Positions 1 to 9,381 of a stretch of DNA of 34,245 nt are shown piece after piece (position 1 is the first letter of the stretch; each line of letters begins with the position of its first letter). The notes under the pieces are model-generated. The model did not search any database. It worked only from the letters and a program-made list of their open reading frames with translations, and had not been told where the DNA came from. Made by a program: the position numbers and the translations under genes. Source of the stretch: an uncultured Verrucomicrobiota bacterium (GTDB taxonomy: Bacteria; Verrucomicrobiota; Verrucomicrobiia; Limisphaerales; UBA9464); NCBI GenBank assembly GCA_903842505.1, contig CAIMMI010000209.1, positions 1-34,245 of the forward strand. Direction: 5' to 3'.

Positions 1-7
1 ATGTGCA

Positions 8-135
8 GGATGAGGGGAGGGGACGGACAGGATGACGGGATTTGCGGGATGAGGGGAGGGGACGGACAGGATGACAGGATTTGCGGGATGAGGGGAGGGG
101 ACGGACAGGATGACAGGATTTGCGGGATGAGGGGA
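8..135. repeat. 39-bp tandem repeat, three copies plus a partial fourth
   Basis: Three consecutive 39-bp units begin at 8, 47 and 86, and a truncated fourth begins at 125. The units are almost identical; the first differs from the others by a G/A change in the GACGGGATT/GACAGGATT segment. Each unit contains ACAGGAT-type words that recall the short intergenic ACAGGATT repeats seen in many Verrucomicrobiota and Planctomycetes genomes. Because 39 is divisible by 3, one frame stays open and encodes a 13-residue repeat, but there is no sign that it is a gene. Positions 136-233 hold nothing else that I can recognise. Confidence 0.9.
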
Positions 136-233
136 CCTGTCGGTGTCGGCTGGTTGTTCCGGTCGGGTGCGGTATCAACGATCCCAGAAGGGCATGGATT
201 CCGGCGGCCGGACTGTGATTCCTTCTACAAGCC

Positions 234-2291
234 ATGGGTTCACGAACGTTCCTGATTTCCTGTTCCGCCATCCTGGGTGCGGCGGTGACGATCGGCCATG
301 CTGGGTCGTTGACGTTGTCCGGCGTGCAAACGGTGCCGCACGTGCAGTCCGCGGAAATGCGGTACCGTCAGAAGGCGGACTTCAGTCTGGGTGCGCGGGT
401 TGAGGTCTTCCTGCAGAACACCTCACCGGAGACCCTGGTGATTCCGCCGACGGCGGAGGTGCGGTTGCGGGGGCGGACTCCCGAAGAGTTGCTGCGATCG
501 GACGAGTGGGCGTGGCACGACCTCCCGAGTGCCTGGACGAACCAGACGCTGCGGCTCCCGTCGGGTGCGATGACCGTGTGGAGCTGGAACGGCAAGCGCG
601 CGCCTTGGGGGACCAACACGGCGGCCGAATTGACGGTCGCCACGTCCGGGGCGGGTGAGTCGGGTCGCCTTGAAGTCCGCATCGGAAGTCCGCAGGTGTG
701 GCTCTCGGCGGTGACCTTTCTGGGGACGACGACGAACGTGCAGCCGGACTCGATGGTCCTTCATGTCGTCAACCAGACGTCGGGGCCGCTGCGGTTCGAG
801 TCGTGTCGCTTGTGGTTGCCGGAGACTGGCGCCACCTGGAGGGCGCTCCTCCCCCAGCCCTGGATCAGCAATCGGGTCGAGCGATTCCCGACGGATGGGA
901 TGATTCCGGCGGGTGACCGGGGTGGTGCGCGGATTGGCACGGGGTTGTTGCCCCTGACCTATGGCGCGGTGGAAGTGCGGATGCGGGATGCGGGCGGGAA
1001 TCCGGTAACGGTGTGGACGCATCAGCGGATCAAGCGCGAGGTGTTCGACATCAGTGGGGGCTGGGTGGCGGGCGGTCTGGGCGGAGGCAACACGCTGCAC
1101 GCGGAGCCCTACCTGCAGACGTTGGCCCGGCTGTACGTCAATGCGGGCATGCATGAGCATGTTCCCGGCTATTCGGACACGCCGCTGTTCGAGAAGTATC
1201 CGCTCAAGTCCATGAACCGGTTGCAGCCGTTCGAGCGGTACGACACCGACGCGATGCTGCCCCGGATCCACGCCGTCGAATTCCTGGGCGAGCCGCAGTA
1301 TGGCGGGGGCAAGCCAGTGGCGCCGCAGGAATGCTGGAAGGCGTTTGCTCCCTATGCGGCCAGCCGGCTTCCCACCTCGGTCACGCACAGTGAGGAACGG
1401 ATCTGGCGTTTTTATGCCGGCATCTCGGATTACCCGCATTACGACGCCTATCGGGTAACGGCACCGTCGCCCGATGCCTGGAGCCAGTACGATCGGTGGG
1501 ACGGGCAGCGCCTGCGCTGGGGCGCGCCGTTGGAGACCATCGGAGAGATGTCGCGTTCGTTGCGTGAATTGAATCGACCGCGGCCGGTGGCCTACTGGTC
1601 CCAGGGCCCGCATCACGACTGGCGGGGTTATGGTGGGCGCAAGCGGGGTTCGCCGACGCCGGACGAACTCCGTCTGCAGGCCTGTCACGCCCTCGCGAGC
1701 CGGATCACGTCGCTTTATTGGTTCAACCTCAGCCTTCGGTCGCTCGTGGCCTACCCGGACCTGCTCGAGCCGATGACCCGGCTCGGGCGCGAGATCCGGA
1801 TGCTGGAGGACTTCTACCTGGAGGGCGATGCGATCCGCCACGAGCGCGTGCTGCGCGACGGCAAGCCCGACTGGGATCTCGACGTGGTGGCCGGTCCGCG
1901 CGGGGCGGTGCTGTTTGCCTTGGACCTCGCCTACACGCCCGATCCGGAGGAGAGGGTTTTCCAGTTCAGCCCGCCGCGGGAGGCGGAGTTTGGTTTTCCC
2001 CTTCCGGCCTACCTGCGCGTGCCGGCCGAAGTGTTCCGCGTCGATGCGGACGGTGTCGCCTCAGTGCCGTATCGGTTGGAGGGCGGCCGGGTGAACATCC
2101 GGGATCGGGCCAGCCGGGTGGCGATTTACGTGGCGGCTTCGAAGGTGGGCGAACGCGCCCGCATCGAGTTGCTTCGGCGGAGGTTGATCGAACGCGAGAC
2201 CGCCCTTGGCTTTGACCCGGGGAAAAATCCGTCGGACCTGGCGGTGTTGAGGCGATTGCTGGAGACGAAGAAGAATGAGAACCCGAACTGA
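234..2291 (+). CDS. Secreted protein of unknown function, possibly glycoside hydrolase-like
   Basis: This is a 685-residue protein. An N-terminal hydrophobic stretch (about residues 5-22, FLISCSAILGAAVTIGHAG) looks like a signal peptide, so export is expected. The first 250 residues read as beta-rich. The middle (about 280-560) is rich in Trp, Tyr, Asp and His and mentions no recognisable catalytic signature; it could be a TIM-barrel carbohydrate-active domain. The C-terminus (about 560-660) again looks beta-rich, like the accessory sandwich of glycoside hydrolases. I do not recognise the family. The stop overlaps the start of the next gene by 17 bases, so the two are probably translationally coupled and co-expressed, and that neighbour is GHL6-like. 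The start at 234 is the first ATG before the signal peptide; no clear ribosome binding site is visible. Confidence 0.8.
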   Translation: MGSRTFLISCSAILGAAVTIGHAGSLTLSGVQTVPHVQSAEMRYRQKADFSLGARVEVFLQNTSPETLVIPPTAEVRLRGRTPEELLRSDEWAWHDLPSAWTNQTLRLPSGAMTVWSWNGKRAPWGTNTAAELTVATSGAGESGRLEVRIGSPQVWLSAVTFLGTTTNVQPDSMVLHVVNQTSGPLRFESCRLWLPETGATWRALLPQPWISNRVERFPTDGMIPAGDRGGARIGTGLLPLTYGAVEVRMRDAGGNPVTVWTHQRIKREVFDISGGWVAGGLGGGNTLHAEPYLQTLARLYVNAGMHEHVPGYSDTPLFEKYPLKSMNRLQPFERYDTDAMLPRIHAVEFLGEPQYGGGKPVAPQECWKAFAPYAASRLPTSVTHSEERIWRFYAGISDYPHYDAYRVTAPSPDAWSQYDRWDGQRLRWGAPLETIGEMSRSLRELNRPRPVAYWSQGPHHDWRGYGGRKRGSPTPDELRLQACHALASRITSLYWFNLSLRSLVAYPDLLEPMTRLGREIRMLEDFYLEGDAIRHERVLRDGKPDWDLDVVAGPRGAVLFALDLAYTPDPEERVFQFSPPREAEFGFPLPAYLRVPAEVFRVDADGVASVPYRLEGGRVNIRDRASRVAIYVAASKVGERARIELLRRRLIERETALGFDPGKNPSDLAVLRRLLETKKNENPN

Positions 2292-4479
2292 TCGAAGCCT
2301 GGGCGCGTGGGTGCGTTGCCTGGGGGTGGCGTGGCTGTTGTCAGCGGTGGTTGGGGCGCTGGCGGCTGCGGAGGCACCCTGGTTTCAACGCGCGTTGGTC
2401 GGCATGGAGGTTGGGCCGACCGGAGCGCAGTTTGGTGGAGGCAGGCATGCGGCGGACTATGCCCGGAACTTCAATGGGGCGGAGATCGTGCGTCGCAGCG
2501 TGGCCGCGAATGCCGAGTACCTGGTGATCTGGGTGCGGGACGGTGACTTCACCTTCCACGATTCCCGGCTCGTGCCGAGGCCCGAGGGCCTGGGGAATCG
2601 CGACGTGTTGCGCGAGGCGGTGGACGAGGCCCGCAAGCATCGGTTGCCCCTCATCGCCTATTGCCAGATCCAGTATCCGGCCCACGAACTGCGACGGCAT
2701 CCCGAGTGGAAGATGCGGCAGGCGGACGGCAAGGCCATCGATCACCTCGTCTGCTTCAACTCGCCGTACACGAACGTCGTGAAGGAACTGCTGGCCGAGA
2801 TGGCCGGATACGGGATTGCGGGCTTCCATCTGGACATGGTGGACCAGGGCTTTGGAGCACCGCACGGTTGCTGGTGCGAGCATTGCCAGAGCCGGTTCCG
2901 GGCGGAGTACGGGCGTCCGATGCCGAAGGGTGTGAACTGGGGTGACGAAGACTGGGATCGCCTGATGGCGTTCCGCTACGCGACGAGCGACCGACTCGAG
3001 AAGATGCTGACGGCACACGTCCGCGGCATCGATCCGCTCGCGACGGTCGATTTCAATTACCACGGCAACCCGCCGTTTTCGTGGGAGGTCGGGCAGATGC
3101 CGGTGATGCATGCGGGCAACGGGGACTTCGTAACCGGTGAGGCGGGCCTGTGGGCCTTTGGTGCGCTTTCCGCGAGCTTCAACTCCGAGTGGTATCGCGC
3201 GGCGACACCGGGCAAGCCGTTCCAGGTCGCGGTGCAACGCGGGGTGCGCATGTATCATGACCAGACCACGCGGCCCCTGAACGACATGCGCTGGGAAACC
3301 TTCACGCTGCTCGCGCATGGAGCTTTCGTCACAATGATCGACAAGACGGCCTATGACGGCTGGCTCGATCCGGTGGCGTACGGGCGCATCGGGACCTTGC
3401 TGGGCGAGGCGCGCAGCAAGCGGAAGGAGTTCGGTCACGCTCCGGTGCGCGATGTTGGCATCTACTTCAGCGCCCGCAGTCGGGACGCCATCGGTCGCGA
3501 CAAACCGGCGCCGTGGTTCCAGGCCGTGCAGGGTCTGCACAAGGCCTGCGTGTACGAGCATCTCGGGTTTGGTTTCGTGTTCGACGAGAACGTGACGTTG
3601 GACGGGTTGAGACAGTTCCCGGTCGTCTGCCTGCCGAACGTCGGTGTCCTGACCGAGCGCGAGGTGGCGTTGTTCCGGCGCTATGTGGAGGACGGTGGCA
3701 AGTTGATCGTCACGGGACAGGGCGGACAGTTTGATCGGTTGGGACGGCCGCTGACGAACGGCGCACTGGAGGGACTGATCGGCGCGCGGGTCGTCCGACG
3801 CCTGGACGGTGCAGACCACTGGATGCGGTTCCCGAAGTGGTCGGGTTCATTCCCTGCATTGGGCCGGGGCATCCCGTCGGACTGGCCTATTCTGGTGCGC
3901 GGCCCGGCGACCGTTTACGAGCCAGGGACTGCGCGGGCGGTTGGCGAGTTGATGGACTCGCATCGTGCCGCCCTGGCAAAGCCCGAGAACTACAACGTCG
4001 ACTGGCCGCTGAGCGCCCGGGAGGCCGTCGGTCCCGCGGTGCTGGTCAACGCCGTGGGCAAGGGCACGGTGCTGACCCTGGCCGGATCACCCGACGCGGC
4101 GGTAGCCGGGGAGCACCATATGGTTGAGACCCGGAAGTTGCTGGCCAATGCCGTGCGTTTCCTGAATCCCTCGCCTCGGATCCGGATTGAGGCGCCGGCC
4201 AATGTCGAGGTGGTGGTGACCGACGACGCGCCGTCGCGGATCTTGCGGGTCCACTTCGTGTCGTACAACGCGACGCCGCAAACGACCCCGGTGAAGGAGC
4301 GTCCGTATGTGCTTCCCGGGTTGATGGAGGACGCACCGATGTTCCGGGCTGTGATTGAGCTTCGGGAGGGGCTCAAGGGGGCGAAGGCCATCGGCAAGGG
4401 AACGGTGTTGAAGAAGCGCGGCAACCGGGTGGAGGTGACCATTGCCGACGTCCACGAAGTCATCCAATGCCGGTATTGA
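2275..4479 (+). CDS. Secreted GHL6-like putative glycoside hydrolase with GH42-like trimerisation domain
   Basis: This is a 734-residue protein with a signal peptide (about residues 1-32, ending ALAAAEAP). Residues 40-330 resemble the hypothetical glycosyl hydrolase 6 family, a TIM-barrel group. Supporting segments are AEYLVIWVRDGD (80-91), a line describing travel of a substrate cleft AYCQIQYPAHE (128-138), GFHLDMVD (183-190) and the Cys-rich CWCEHCQSRF (199-208). Residues about 420-500 (VVCLPNVGVLTERE, DGGKLIVTG) match the flavodoxin-like trimerisation domain of GH42 beta-galactosidases. A beta-rich tail follows. Likely role: extracellular or periplasmic hydrolysis of a glycan, with unknown substrate. 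The start is supported by GGAG about 11-14 bases upstream and by the overlap with the preceding gene. Catalytic residues cannot be assigned from sequence alone. Confidence 0.8.
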   Translation: MRTRTDRSLGAWVRCLGVAWLLSAVVGALAAAEAPWFQRALVGMEVGPTGAQFGGGRHAADYARNFNGAEIVRRSVAANAEYLVIWVRDGDFTFHDSRLVPRPEGLGNRDVLREAVDEARKHRLPLIAYCQIQYPAHELRRHPEWKMRQADGKAIDHLVCFNSPYTNVVKELLAEMAGYGIAGFHLDMVDQGFGAPHGCWCEHCQSRFRAEYGRPMPKGVNWGDEDWDRLMAFRYATSDRLEKMLTAHVRGIDPLATVDFNYHGNPPFSWEVGQMPVMHAGNGDFVTGEAGLWAFGALSASFNSEWYRAATPGKPFQVAVQRGVRMYHDQTTRPLNDMRWETFTLLAHGAFVTMIDKTAYDGWLDPVAYGRIGTLLGEARSKRKEFGHAPVRDVGIYFSARSRDAIGRDKPAPWFQAVQGLHKACVYEHLGFGFVFDENVTLDGLRQFPVVCLPNVGVLTEREVALFRRYVEDGGKLIVTGQGGQFDRLGRPLTNGALEGLIGARVVRRLDGADHWMRFPKWSGSFPALGRGIPSDWPILVRGPATVYEPGTARAVGELMDSHRAALAKPENYNVDWPLSAREAVGPAVLVNAVGKGTVLTLAGSPDAAVAGEHHMVETRKLLANAVRFLNPSPRIRIEAPANVEVVVTDDAPSRILRVHFVSYNATPQTTPVKERPYVLPGLMEDAPMFRAVIELREGLKGAKAIGKGTVLKKRGNRVEVTIADVHEVIQCRY

Positions 4480-4599
4480 GTGTGGACGGTCACGGGACAT
4501 ACCCGTCTGGAGAGCAGGAGAGAGACAAGCCCGTTCAGTCGGTTCCCGCATGGGGGGAGCTTGATGGAAAGCGAACGGAAGAAAGGAATTTCCGGCCGA

Positions 4600-4675
4600 T
4601 GGTGGAGCCGAGGGGATTCGAACCCCTGACCCCCACAATGCCATTGTGGTGCTCTACCAACTGAGCTACGACCCC
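4600..4675 (-). tRNA. tRNA-Ala (anticodon GGC)
   Basis: On the minus strand the 76 bases fold into a full cloverleaf. The acceptor stem is GGGGTCG/CGGCTCC with one G-U pair, the D arm is GCTCAGTTGGTAGAGC, the anticodon stem is CCACA/TGTGG around the loop ATGGCAT, and the T arm is AGGGG-TTCGAAT-CCCCT. Position 33 is T and positions 34-36 are GGC, which reads alanine codons GCC and GCU. The terminal CCA is encoded. It lies antisense between two plus-strand protein genes, so it must have its own promoter on the minus strand. Confidence 0.97.
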
Positions 4676-4813
4676 AACGACCGGAAAGCGGGGCGCACTT
4701 TAGGAACCGTTGCAGAAGAGTCAAAGGCTTTTCCTGAGAATCCTGCATTTGGTCCCAAAATCCCCCAGCGGTGCCTTGCCACCCTGAGGACCGAACATAT
4801 CCTGCCCGTCCGT

Positions 4814-7800
4814 ATGCCTTGGATCCACCAGATGAAGTGGCGCGTTGCCGTTGTTCTTGCCGCCGCTGCTGCCGTTTCGGCCCGCGCCCAGCACCAACTG
4901 GGACCGCAGGGTCAGTTCGAGTCGCCGAAGATCGCCGCCGCGTCGGACGAGGGTGAGAAGAACCTCAAACGGTTCCGTCTGCCGCCGGGGTGGAAGGGGC
5001 AGTTGTTCGCCGCGGAACCCGAGGTGGCGCACGGTGTGGCCTTCGACGTGGCCGACGACGGACGCGTGTTCGTGGCGCAGACCTTCCGCGCGTGGCGTGG
5101 CGTTCCCGACATCCGCGGGATCATGGACTGGCTCGACGAGGACCTCGCCTGCAAGTCCGTCGAGGATCGGCTTGCGATGATGCGCCGCCACCTCGGCGAG
5201 AAGGGAATGAAGGACTACTACCAGAACACCGAGCGAATCCAGTACCTGCGCGACACGAACGGGGACGGACGCGCGGATGTTTCCAAGGTATTCGCCGAGA
5301 ACTTTGCCACCCCGTTGGACGGTGTGGCGGCGGGTGTGCTGGCGCGGGGCAAGGATGTCTGGTTCGCCAACATTCCGAACGTCTGGCACCTGCGCGACGA
5401 GAACCTCGACGGCGTGGCCGACGCCCGGCGCAGCATCAGCTACGGACATGGTGTCCGCGTGGGTTTCCTCGGCCACGACCTTCACGGCCTGAACTTCGGT
5501 CCCGACGGCAAGCTGTACTTCTCGATCGGTGATCGCGCTTCCGTATTGAAGACCGAGGGACGCGTCGTGGGGACGCCGGATGCCGGCGCGGTGTTCCGGT
5601 GCAATCCGGATGGCACCGGAATGGAGATGGTTTACAGCGGCCTGCGCAACCCGCAGGAACTGGTGTTCGACGAGTGGGGCAATCTCTTCACCGGTGACAA
5701 CAATTCCGACGGCGGCGACCAGGCCCGATGGACCTACCTGATCGAAGGGGGCGACAGCGGTTGGCGGATTGGATGGCAGTTCCTGGAAGGGGCGGATGCG
5801 CCCATGCCGCGCGGGCCGTGGAACGTCGAGAAGATGTGGGCGCCGCAGAACGACGCGCAGCCCGCGTACATCACGCCGCCGATCAAGAACATCACCGCGG
5901 GGCCGTCCGGCAATGCCTACTATCCCGGCACCGGAATGGGCGCTGACTGGAACGGGACCTTCACCCTGTGCGACTTCCGCGGGTCGGGTGCGAACTCGGG
6001 CATCTGGAGCTTCCAGCACCGGGCCAAGGGCGCTTCCTTCGAGATCACCAACGACAAGCAGTTCATCTGGTCGATCGAGGCCACGGACGGCACGTGGGGA
6101 CCGGATGGTGCGTACTGGGTGTTCGACTGGGTGGACGGCTGGGAAGGCGTGGGCAAGGGTCGGCTCTATCGGTTCTTCGATCCCGCGCATGTCGGTTCCC
6201 CGATCGTGAAATCGACCCAGAAGCTGCTCGCGGAAGGATTCGCGAACCGCAGCGAGAAGCAGCTCCTGGCCGATCTGGAGCACCCGAACTTCCGTGTCCG
6301 GCAGAACGCGCAGTTCACGCTCGCCGGGAAGGGCGAGACGGTCATTCCGACCCTGTCCAAGGCCGTCAAATCCGCGAAGTCCCTCCACGTCCGCCTGCAC
6401 TCGGCCTGGGCGCTCGGGCAGATCGCTGAAGCATCGAAGGCCACCCGCGCCGGGGCACGCTCCGAGGCGTTGGACGTCCTCATCCCGCTGCTCGGCGACG
6501 CCGAACCGAAGATCCGTGGCAATGTCGGCCGCATCCTCGGGGATGCCCGTTATGCCCGGGCCTTCGATGGACTCGTGAAGCTGACGGCTGACTCCGACGC
6601 GCAAGTCCGCGCCCTCGGCTGCATTGCCCTTGGCAAGCTGGGTAGGCGCGAATCCCTGCAGGCGCTCTTCCAGGTGCTTCGCGAGAACGACAATCGCGAT
6701 CCGCATCTCCGTCATGCGGCTTCGTTCGCGGCTTCGATCTCGGGCGACCTCGATGATCTCCTCGCCGCGGCCAAGGATCCGTCCGAAGGCGTGCGCATGG
6801 GCGTCCTGTTGGCCATGCGCCGTCAGGAACGCAGCGAGATCGCACTGTTCCTCAAGGATTCGAGCCCGCGGATCGTCACCGAGGCGGCCCGCGCCATCAA
6901 CGACCTGCCGATTGCCGGTGCCATGCCTGACCTGGCGGCATTGATCGATGGTAGCCTGCCTGCGGACTCGACCCCGGCCCTCGTCCGTCGCGTGGTCAAC
7001 GCCAACCTCCGGTTTGGCACGGCGGACACGGCCAAGTCCCTCGCGGCCTTTGCCGCCAAGGAAAGCTCCTTCGAAGCCGCCCGTGCGGAGGCCCTCGTTT
7101 CCCTCGCCGTCTGGCCGAAGAACGGCGGACGGGATCGCATCACCGGGCTCTGGCGTCCAACGGCCTCGCCGCGGGACGTGAAGCTGCCTTCGGATGCCTT
7201 GCGTCCGGTCGTCAATGGCCTGCTTTCCTCCGCGCCGAATCCGGTGCGTCGGGCGGCGGCGGCGGCGGCGGGCAACCTTCGCATTGAAGAGTCGGCTCCG
7301 GTCCTCGCGGACCTCGTTGTCGGTGGCAAGGCGGATGACAACGTCCGTGTGGCTGCCCTGCAGGCGTTGTGGGAGATGGGTGCGGCCGAACTCGGTGCCG
7401 CGCTCGAAGCCGGTGCCAAGGATGCGTCCGAGAAGGTCCGCAAGGCCGCGGCCAAGCTGAGCGTGCAGGCATCTCCTGTGGCGCGCCGTGGCGCAGCGCC
7501 GGCCGTTGGCGCGGGCAGCGACAAGATCGCCAAGCTGGCTGCGATCCTCGAGTCCGGAACCCTTTCGGAGAAGCAGAATGCCTACGCGACCCTTGCCGGG
7601 GTCGAAGGTGCGGCCGTCGATACGCTGATCGGGGACGCGCTCGCGAAGCTGAAGGCCGGCAAGGTGCCGGCGGAACTGCAACTCGACGTACTGGATGCCG
7701 CGGCGAAGCGCCCCGGTCTCAAGGGTGCCCTGGCGGCGATCGAGGCGGGGCTTGATGCCAAGGATCCCATCGCCCGCTGGCGGGTGTGCCTGTCCGGCGG

Positions 7801-8215
7801 CAACGTCGAGGAGGGAAAGAAGATCTTCCTCGAACGCGCCGAGGTCAGCTGCGTCCGTTGCCACAAGGCGAACGGCGAAGGGGGCGAGGTCGGGCCCGAG
7901 CTGACCGGCCTCATCAAGAAGCAGGACCGCGCCTATGTCCTCCAAAGCATCGTCCAGCCCAACGCGGCGATTGCTGCCGGATTCGAGAACGTGCTCGTCA
8001 CGCTCAAGAACGACACGACGTATGCCGGCGTGATCAAGTCCGACACCGACGCCGAGTTGGAGATCAACTCGCCCGAGGACGGGTTGATGAAGCTCAAGAA
8101 GTCGGACATCAAGACCCGCGAGAAGGGACTGAGCGGCATGCCCGAGGGCTTCGCGGACCAGTTGTCGCGGCAGGACCTGCGCAACCTGGTCGAGTTCATC
8201 GCGAGCCTGAAGTAG
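4814..8215 (+). CDS. PVC-type heme-binding protein: dehydrogenase-like propeller, HEAT repeats, cytochrome c
   Basis: This is a 1133-residue exported protein. A signal peptide (MKWRVAVVLAAAAAVSARAQ within residues 7-26) is followed by a beta-propeller of the 'putative membrane-bound dehydrogenase' type (about 45-460, with GVAFDVADDGRVFVAQ and GLRNPQELVFDEWGNLF). About 470-980 is a long run of HEAT-like helical repeats. The C-terminal domain is the Pirellula/Verrucomicrobium-type heme-binding domain with CVRCH at 1013-1017 and GPELTGL after it. This architecture is largely confined to Planctomycetes and Verrucomicrobiota; it is thought to carry out periplasmic sugar or alcohol oxidation, but substrates are mostly unknown. 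The open frame extends back to 4646, inside the tRNA gene, so that start is rejected. ATG 4832 (MKWRVA) is an equally good alternative start. Confidence 0.92.
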   Translation: MPWIHQMKWRVAVVLAAAAAVSARAQHQLGPQGQFESPKIAAASDEGEKNLKRFRLPPGWKGQLFAAEPEVAHGVAFDVADDGRVFVAQTFRAWRGVPDIRGIMDWLDEDLACKSVEDRLAMMRRHLGEKGMKDYYQNTERIQYLRDTNGDGRADVSKVFAENFATPLDGVAAGVLARGKDVWFANIPNVWHLRDENLDGVADARRSISYGHGVRVGFLGHDLHGLNFGPDGKLYFSIGDRASVLKTEGRVVGTPDAGAVFRCNPDGTGMEMVYSGLRNPQELVFDEWGNLFTGDNNSDGGDQARWTYLIEGGDSGWRIGWQFLEGADAPMPRGPWNVEKMWAPQNDAQPAYITPPIKNITAGPSGNAYYPGTGMGADWNGTFTLCDFRGSGANSGIWSFQHRAKGASFEITNDKQFIWSIEATDGTWGPDGAYWVFDWVDGWEGVGKGRLYRFFDPAHVGSPIVKSTQKLLAEGFANRSEKQLLADLEHPNFRVRQNAQFTLAGKGETVIPTLSKAVKSAKSLHVRLHSAWALGQIAEASKATRAGARSEALDVLIPLLGDAEPKIRGNVGRILGDARYARAFDGLVKLTADSDAQVRALGCIALGKLGRRESLQALFQVLRENDNRDPHLRHAASFAASISGDLDDLLAAAKDPSEGVRMGVLLAMRRQERSEIALFLKDSSPRIVTEAARAINDLPIAGAMPDLAALIDGSLPADSTPALVRRVVNANLRFGTADTAKSLAAFAAKESSFEAARAEALVSLAVWPKNGGRDRITGLWRPTASPRDVKLPSDALRPVVNGLLSSAPNPVRRAAAAAAGNLRIEESAPVLADLVVGGKADDNVRVAALQALWEMGAAELGAALEAGAKDASEKVRKAAAKLSVQASPVARRGAAPAVGAGSDKIAKLAAILESGTLSEKQNAYATLAGVEGAAVDTLIGDALAKLKAGKVPAELQLDVLDAAAKRPGLKGALAAIEAGLDAKDPIARWRVCLSGGNVEEGKKIFLERAEVSCVRCHKANGEGGEVGPELTGLIKKQDRAYVLQSIVQPNAAIAAGFENVLVTLKNDTTYAGVIKSDTDAELEINSPEDGLMKLKKSDIKTREKGLSGMPEGFADQLSRQDLRNLVEFIASLK

Positions 8216-8221
8216 GTTCGG

Positions 8222-8305
8222 GAGTTCCCAAGTTTTCAGTTTCAAGTTTCAAGACGGCCAGGAGGAGGCTGGCTTGAAAACGGGGATCCTGAAGGTTGGG
8301 AACTC
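8222..8305 (+). repeat. Hairpin repeat, TTTCAAG family (copy A)
   Basis: The element starts 7 bases after the preceding stop codon. It is bounded by a perfect 10-bp inverted repeat, GAGTTCCCAA (8222-8231) and TTGGGAACTC (8296-8305). Inside lie the family words GTTTTCAGTTTCAAG and CTTGAAAAC. It could fold as a long imperfect hairpin at the 3' end of the transcript. Degenerate flanking sequence from 8306 to about 8350 (CGTGAG, GAGCCG words) resembles the second module seen in other copies. The remainder up to 8456 shows nothing recognisable. Confidence 0.8.
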
Positions 8306-8456
8306 TGCTCCGTTCGTGAGTCGATTTGCTCCCAGGTTGGGGATGCGATCTGGGCGTCAGAATCGCTGAGCCGACAAAAAAGCCTCCAAAGGTTCCATTG
8401 TCTCCGATGGGAAGGCGTGCATCCTCGGGGCGCGCATCTCCACAATCGGATTTCTC

Positions 8457-9371
8457 ATGGAAACCCTACTTGGCATTCTCGGACTGGTATTCAACGCGGT
8501 GGCCGTGGGCTGCACGATCTGGCTGGCGGTCCTGGCGGCACGGGTCGCGTGGTGGTGGTGCCTGATCGTGATCTTCGGTTGCGGAATCGGGAGCATCGTT
8601 TTTGCGGTCCTGCACTGGGATCGGGCGAAGCGTCCCTTCCTGATCGGGTTGGCGGCTGCAATCCTGAGTGGAGCCTGCTTCGGCATCGCGTCCGGCATGG
8701 CCGTCAAGCACGCCATGGAGGATGGCACGCTGAATATGGCAGAGGGTGAGAGTGGGTTGCCCGCCTTCGAGAAGGAGATCGCCGAAGCCCGCAAGGCGGC
8801 CGAAGCAGCCGGGAGTTCCGCCGCCGCAGGCAATGTCCCTGCCCGGGCGAATCCGGCTCTTGCCGCCGCGCCCGCCCCTGCGCCGGCCGAGGAACCCATT
8901 CCTTTTACTCCGACCGCCCGTCCGAAGCCGTTTCCGTACAAGGAAGCGCCGCCCGTCCGCACGACGACCGCCGCGGTCGATCCTGCTGCCGGTGAATCCG
9001 CCGGGGAAGCTCCGGCGGCCGGTCAGGTTCCGGTTCCCGCTGAAGCTCCGCCGGCACCGCCGAAGCCGAAGATCGAGGTTGCTTCCGCCACGCTCGCCCT
9101 CGACGAGGGCTCCGGCACGATCCAGATCGAACTCAACAACGCCGCGCCGAAGGCGGTCACCGAAGTGAAGCTCTCCGTCACCTATCTCGACACCCGAGGC
9201 ATCCGGATTGGCACCTGGACCACCACCCGGCGTGGGGATCCCCGTCTCGCTCCGGCGTCGGGCTCCGGCAAGTTCAAGGAACTTGCCATCCGCATGCCCA
9301 GCGCCGCCCGCAAGGTCGATGTCCAGGTCGTGGGCGCCACCCTCGAGGACGGCACGCAGATCGAGTACTGA
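8457..9371 (+). CDS. Membrane-anchored protein with Ala/Pro-rich linker and C-terminal beta domain
   Basis: This is a 304-residue protein that I cannot assign to a named family. Three hydrophobic segments are visible: about residues 3-27 (LLGILGLVFNAVAVGC), 30-52 (WWWCLIVIFGCGIGS) and 60-81 (FLIGLAAAILSGACFG). A low-complexity Ala/Pro-rich linker spans about 105-205 and contains repeated PAPAPAEE- and PAEAPPAPPKP-like stretches. The last 100 residues (KIEVASATLALDEGSGTI onward) look like a beta sandwich with a TYLDTRG motif. The layout suggests a small membrane anchor that displays a beta domain through a flexible linker. It is transcribed alone and converges on the DsbD-like gene. The ATG at 8457 lacks a strong ribosome binding site. 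Confidence 0.8.
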   Translation: METLLGILGLVFNAVAVGCTIWLAVLAARVAWWWCLIVIFGCGIGSIVFAVLHWDRAKRPFLIGLAAAILSGACFGIASGMAVKHAMEDGTLNMAEGESGLPAFEKEIAEARKAAEAAGSSAAAGNVPARANPALAAAPAPAPAEEPIPFTPTARPKPFPYKEAPPVRTTTAAVDPAAGESAGEAPAAGQVPVPAEAPPAPPKPKIEVASATLALDEGSGTIQIELNNAAPKAVTEVKLSVTYLDTRGIRIGTWTTTRRGDPRLAPASGSGKFKELAIRMPSAARKVDVQVVGATLEDGTQIEY

Positions 9372-9381
9372 CCCTGAAAAC

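Noticed and set aside
8-135. CRISPR array
   Set aside because: The 39-bp units are directly adjacent with no unique spacers, and no cas genes are present.
1-255. An ORF with repeated MRGGDGQDDRICG peptides
   Set aside because: It arises from the 39-bp tandem repeat, is cut by the window edge, and overlaps the start of the following gene in another frame.
4646-4813. Long N-terminal extension of the heme-binding protein
   Set aside because: The frame would begin inside the tRNA-Ala gene and lacks a ribosome binding site; the signal peptide begins near 4814-4832.
4721-8245. A 1174-codon minus-strand frame opposite the heme-binding propeller gene
   Set aside because: It is a shadow frame with low-complexity Arg/Leu/Gly composition; the plus strand has signal peptide, propeller, HEAT repeats and CVRCH.
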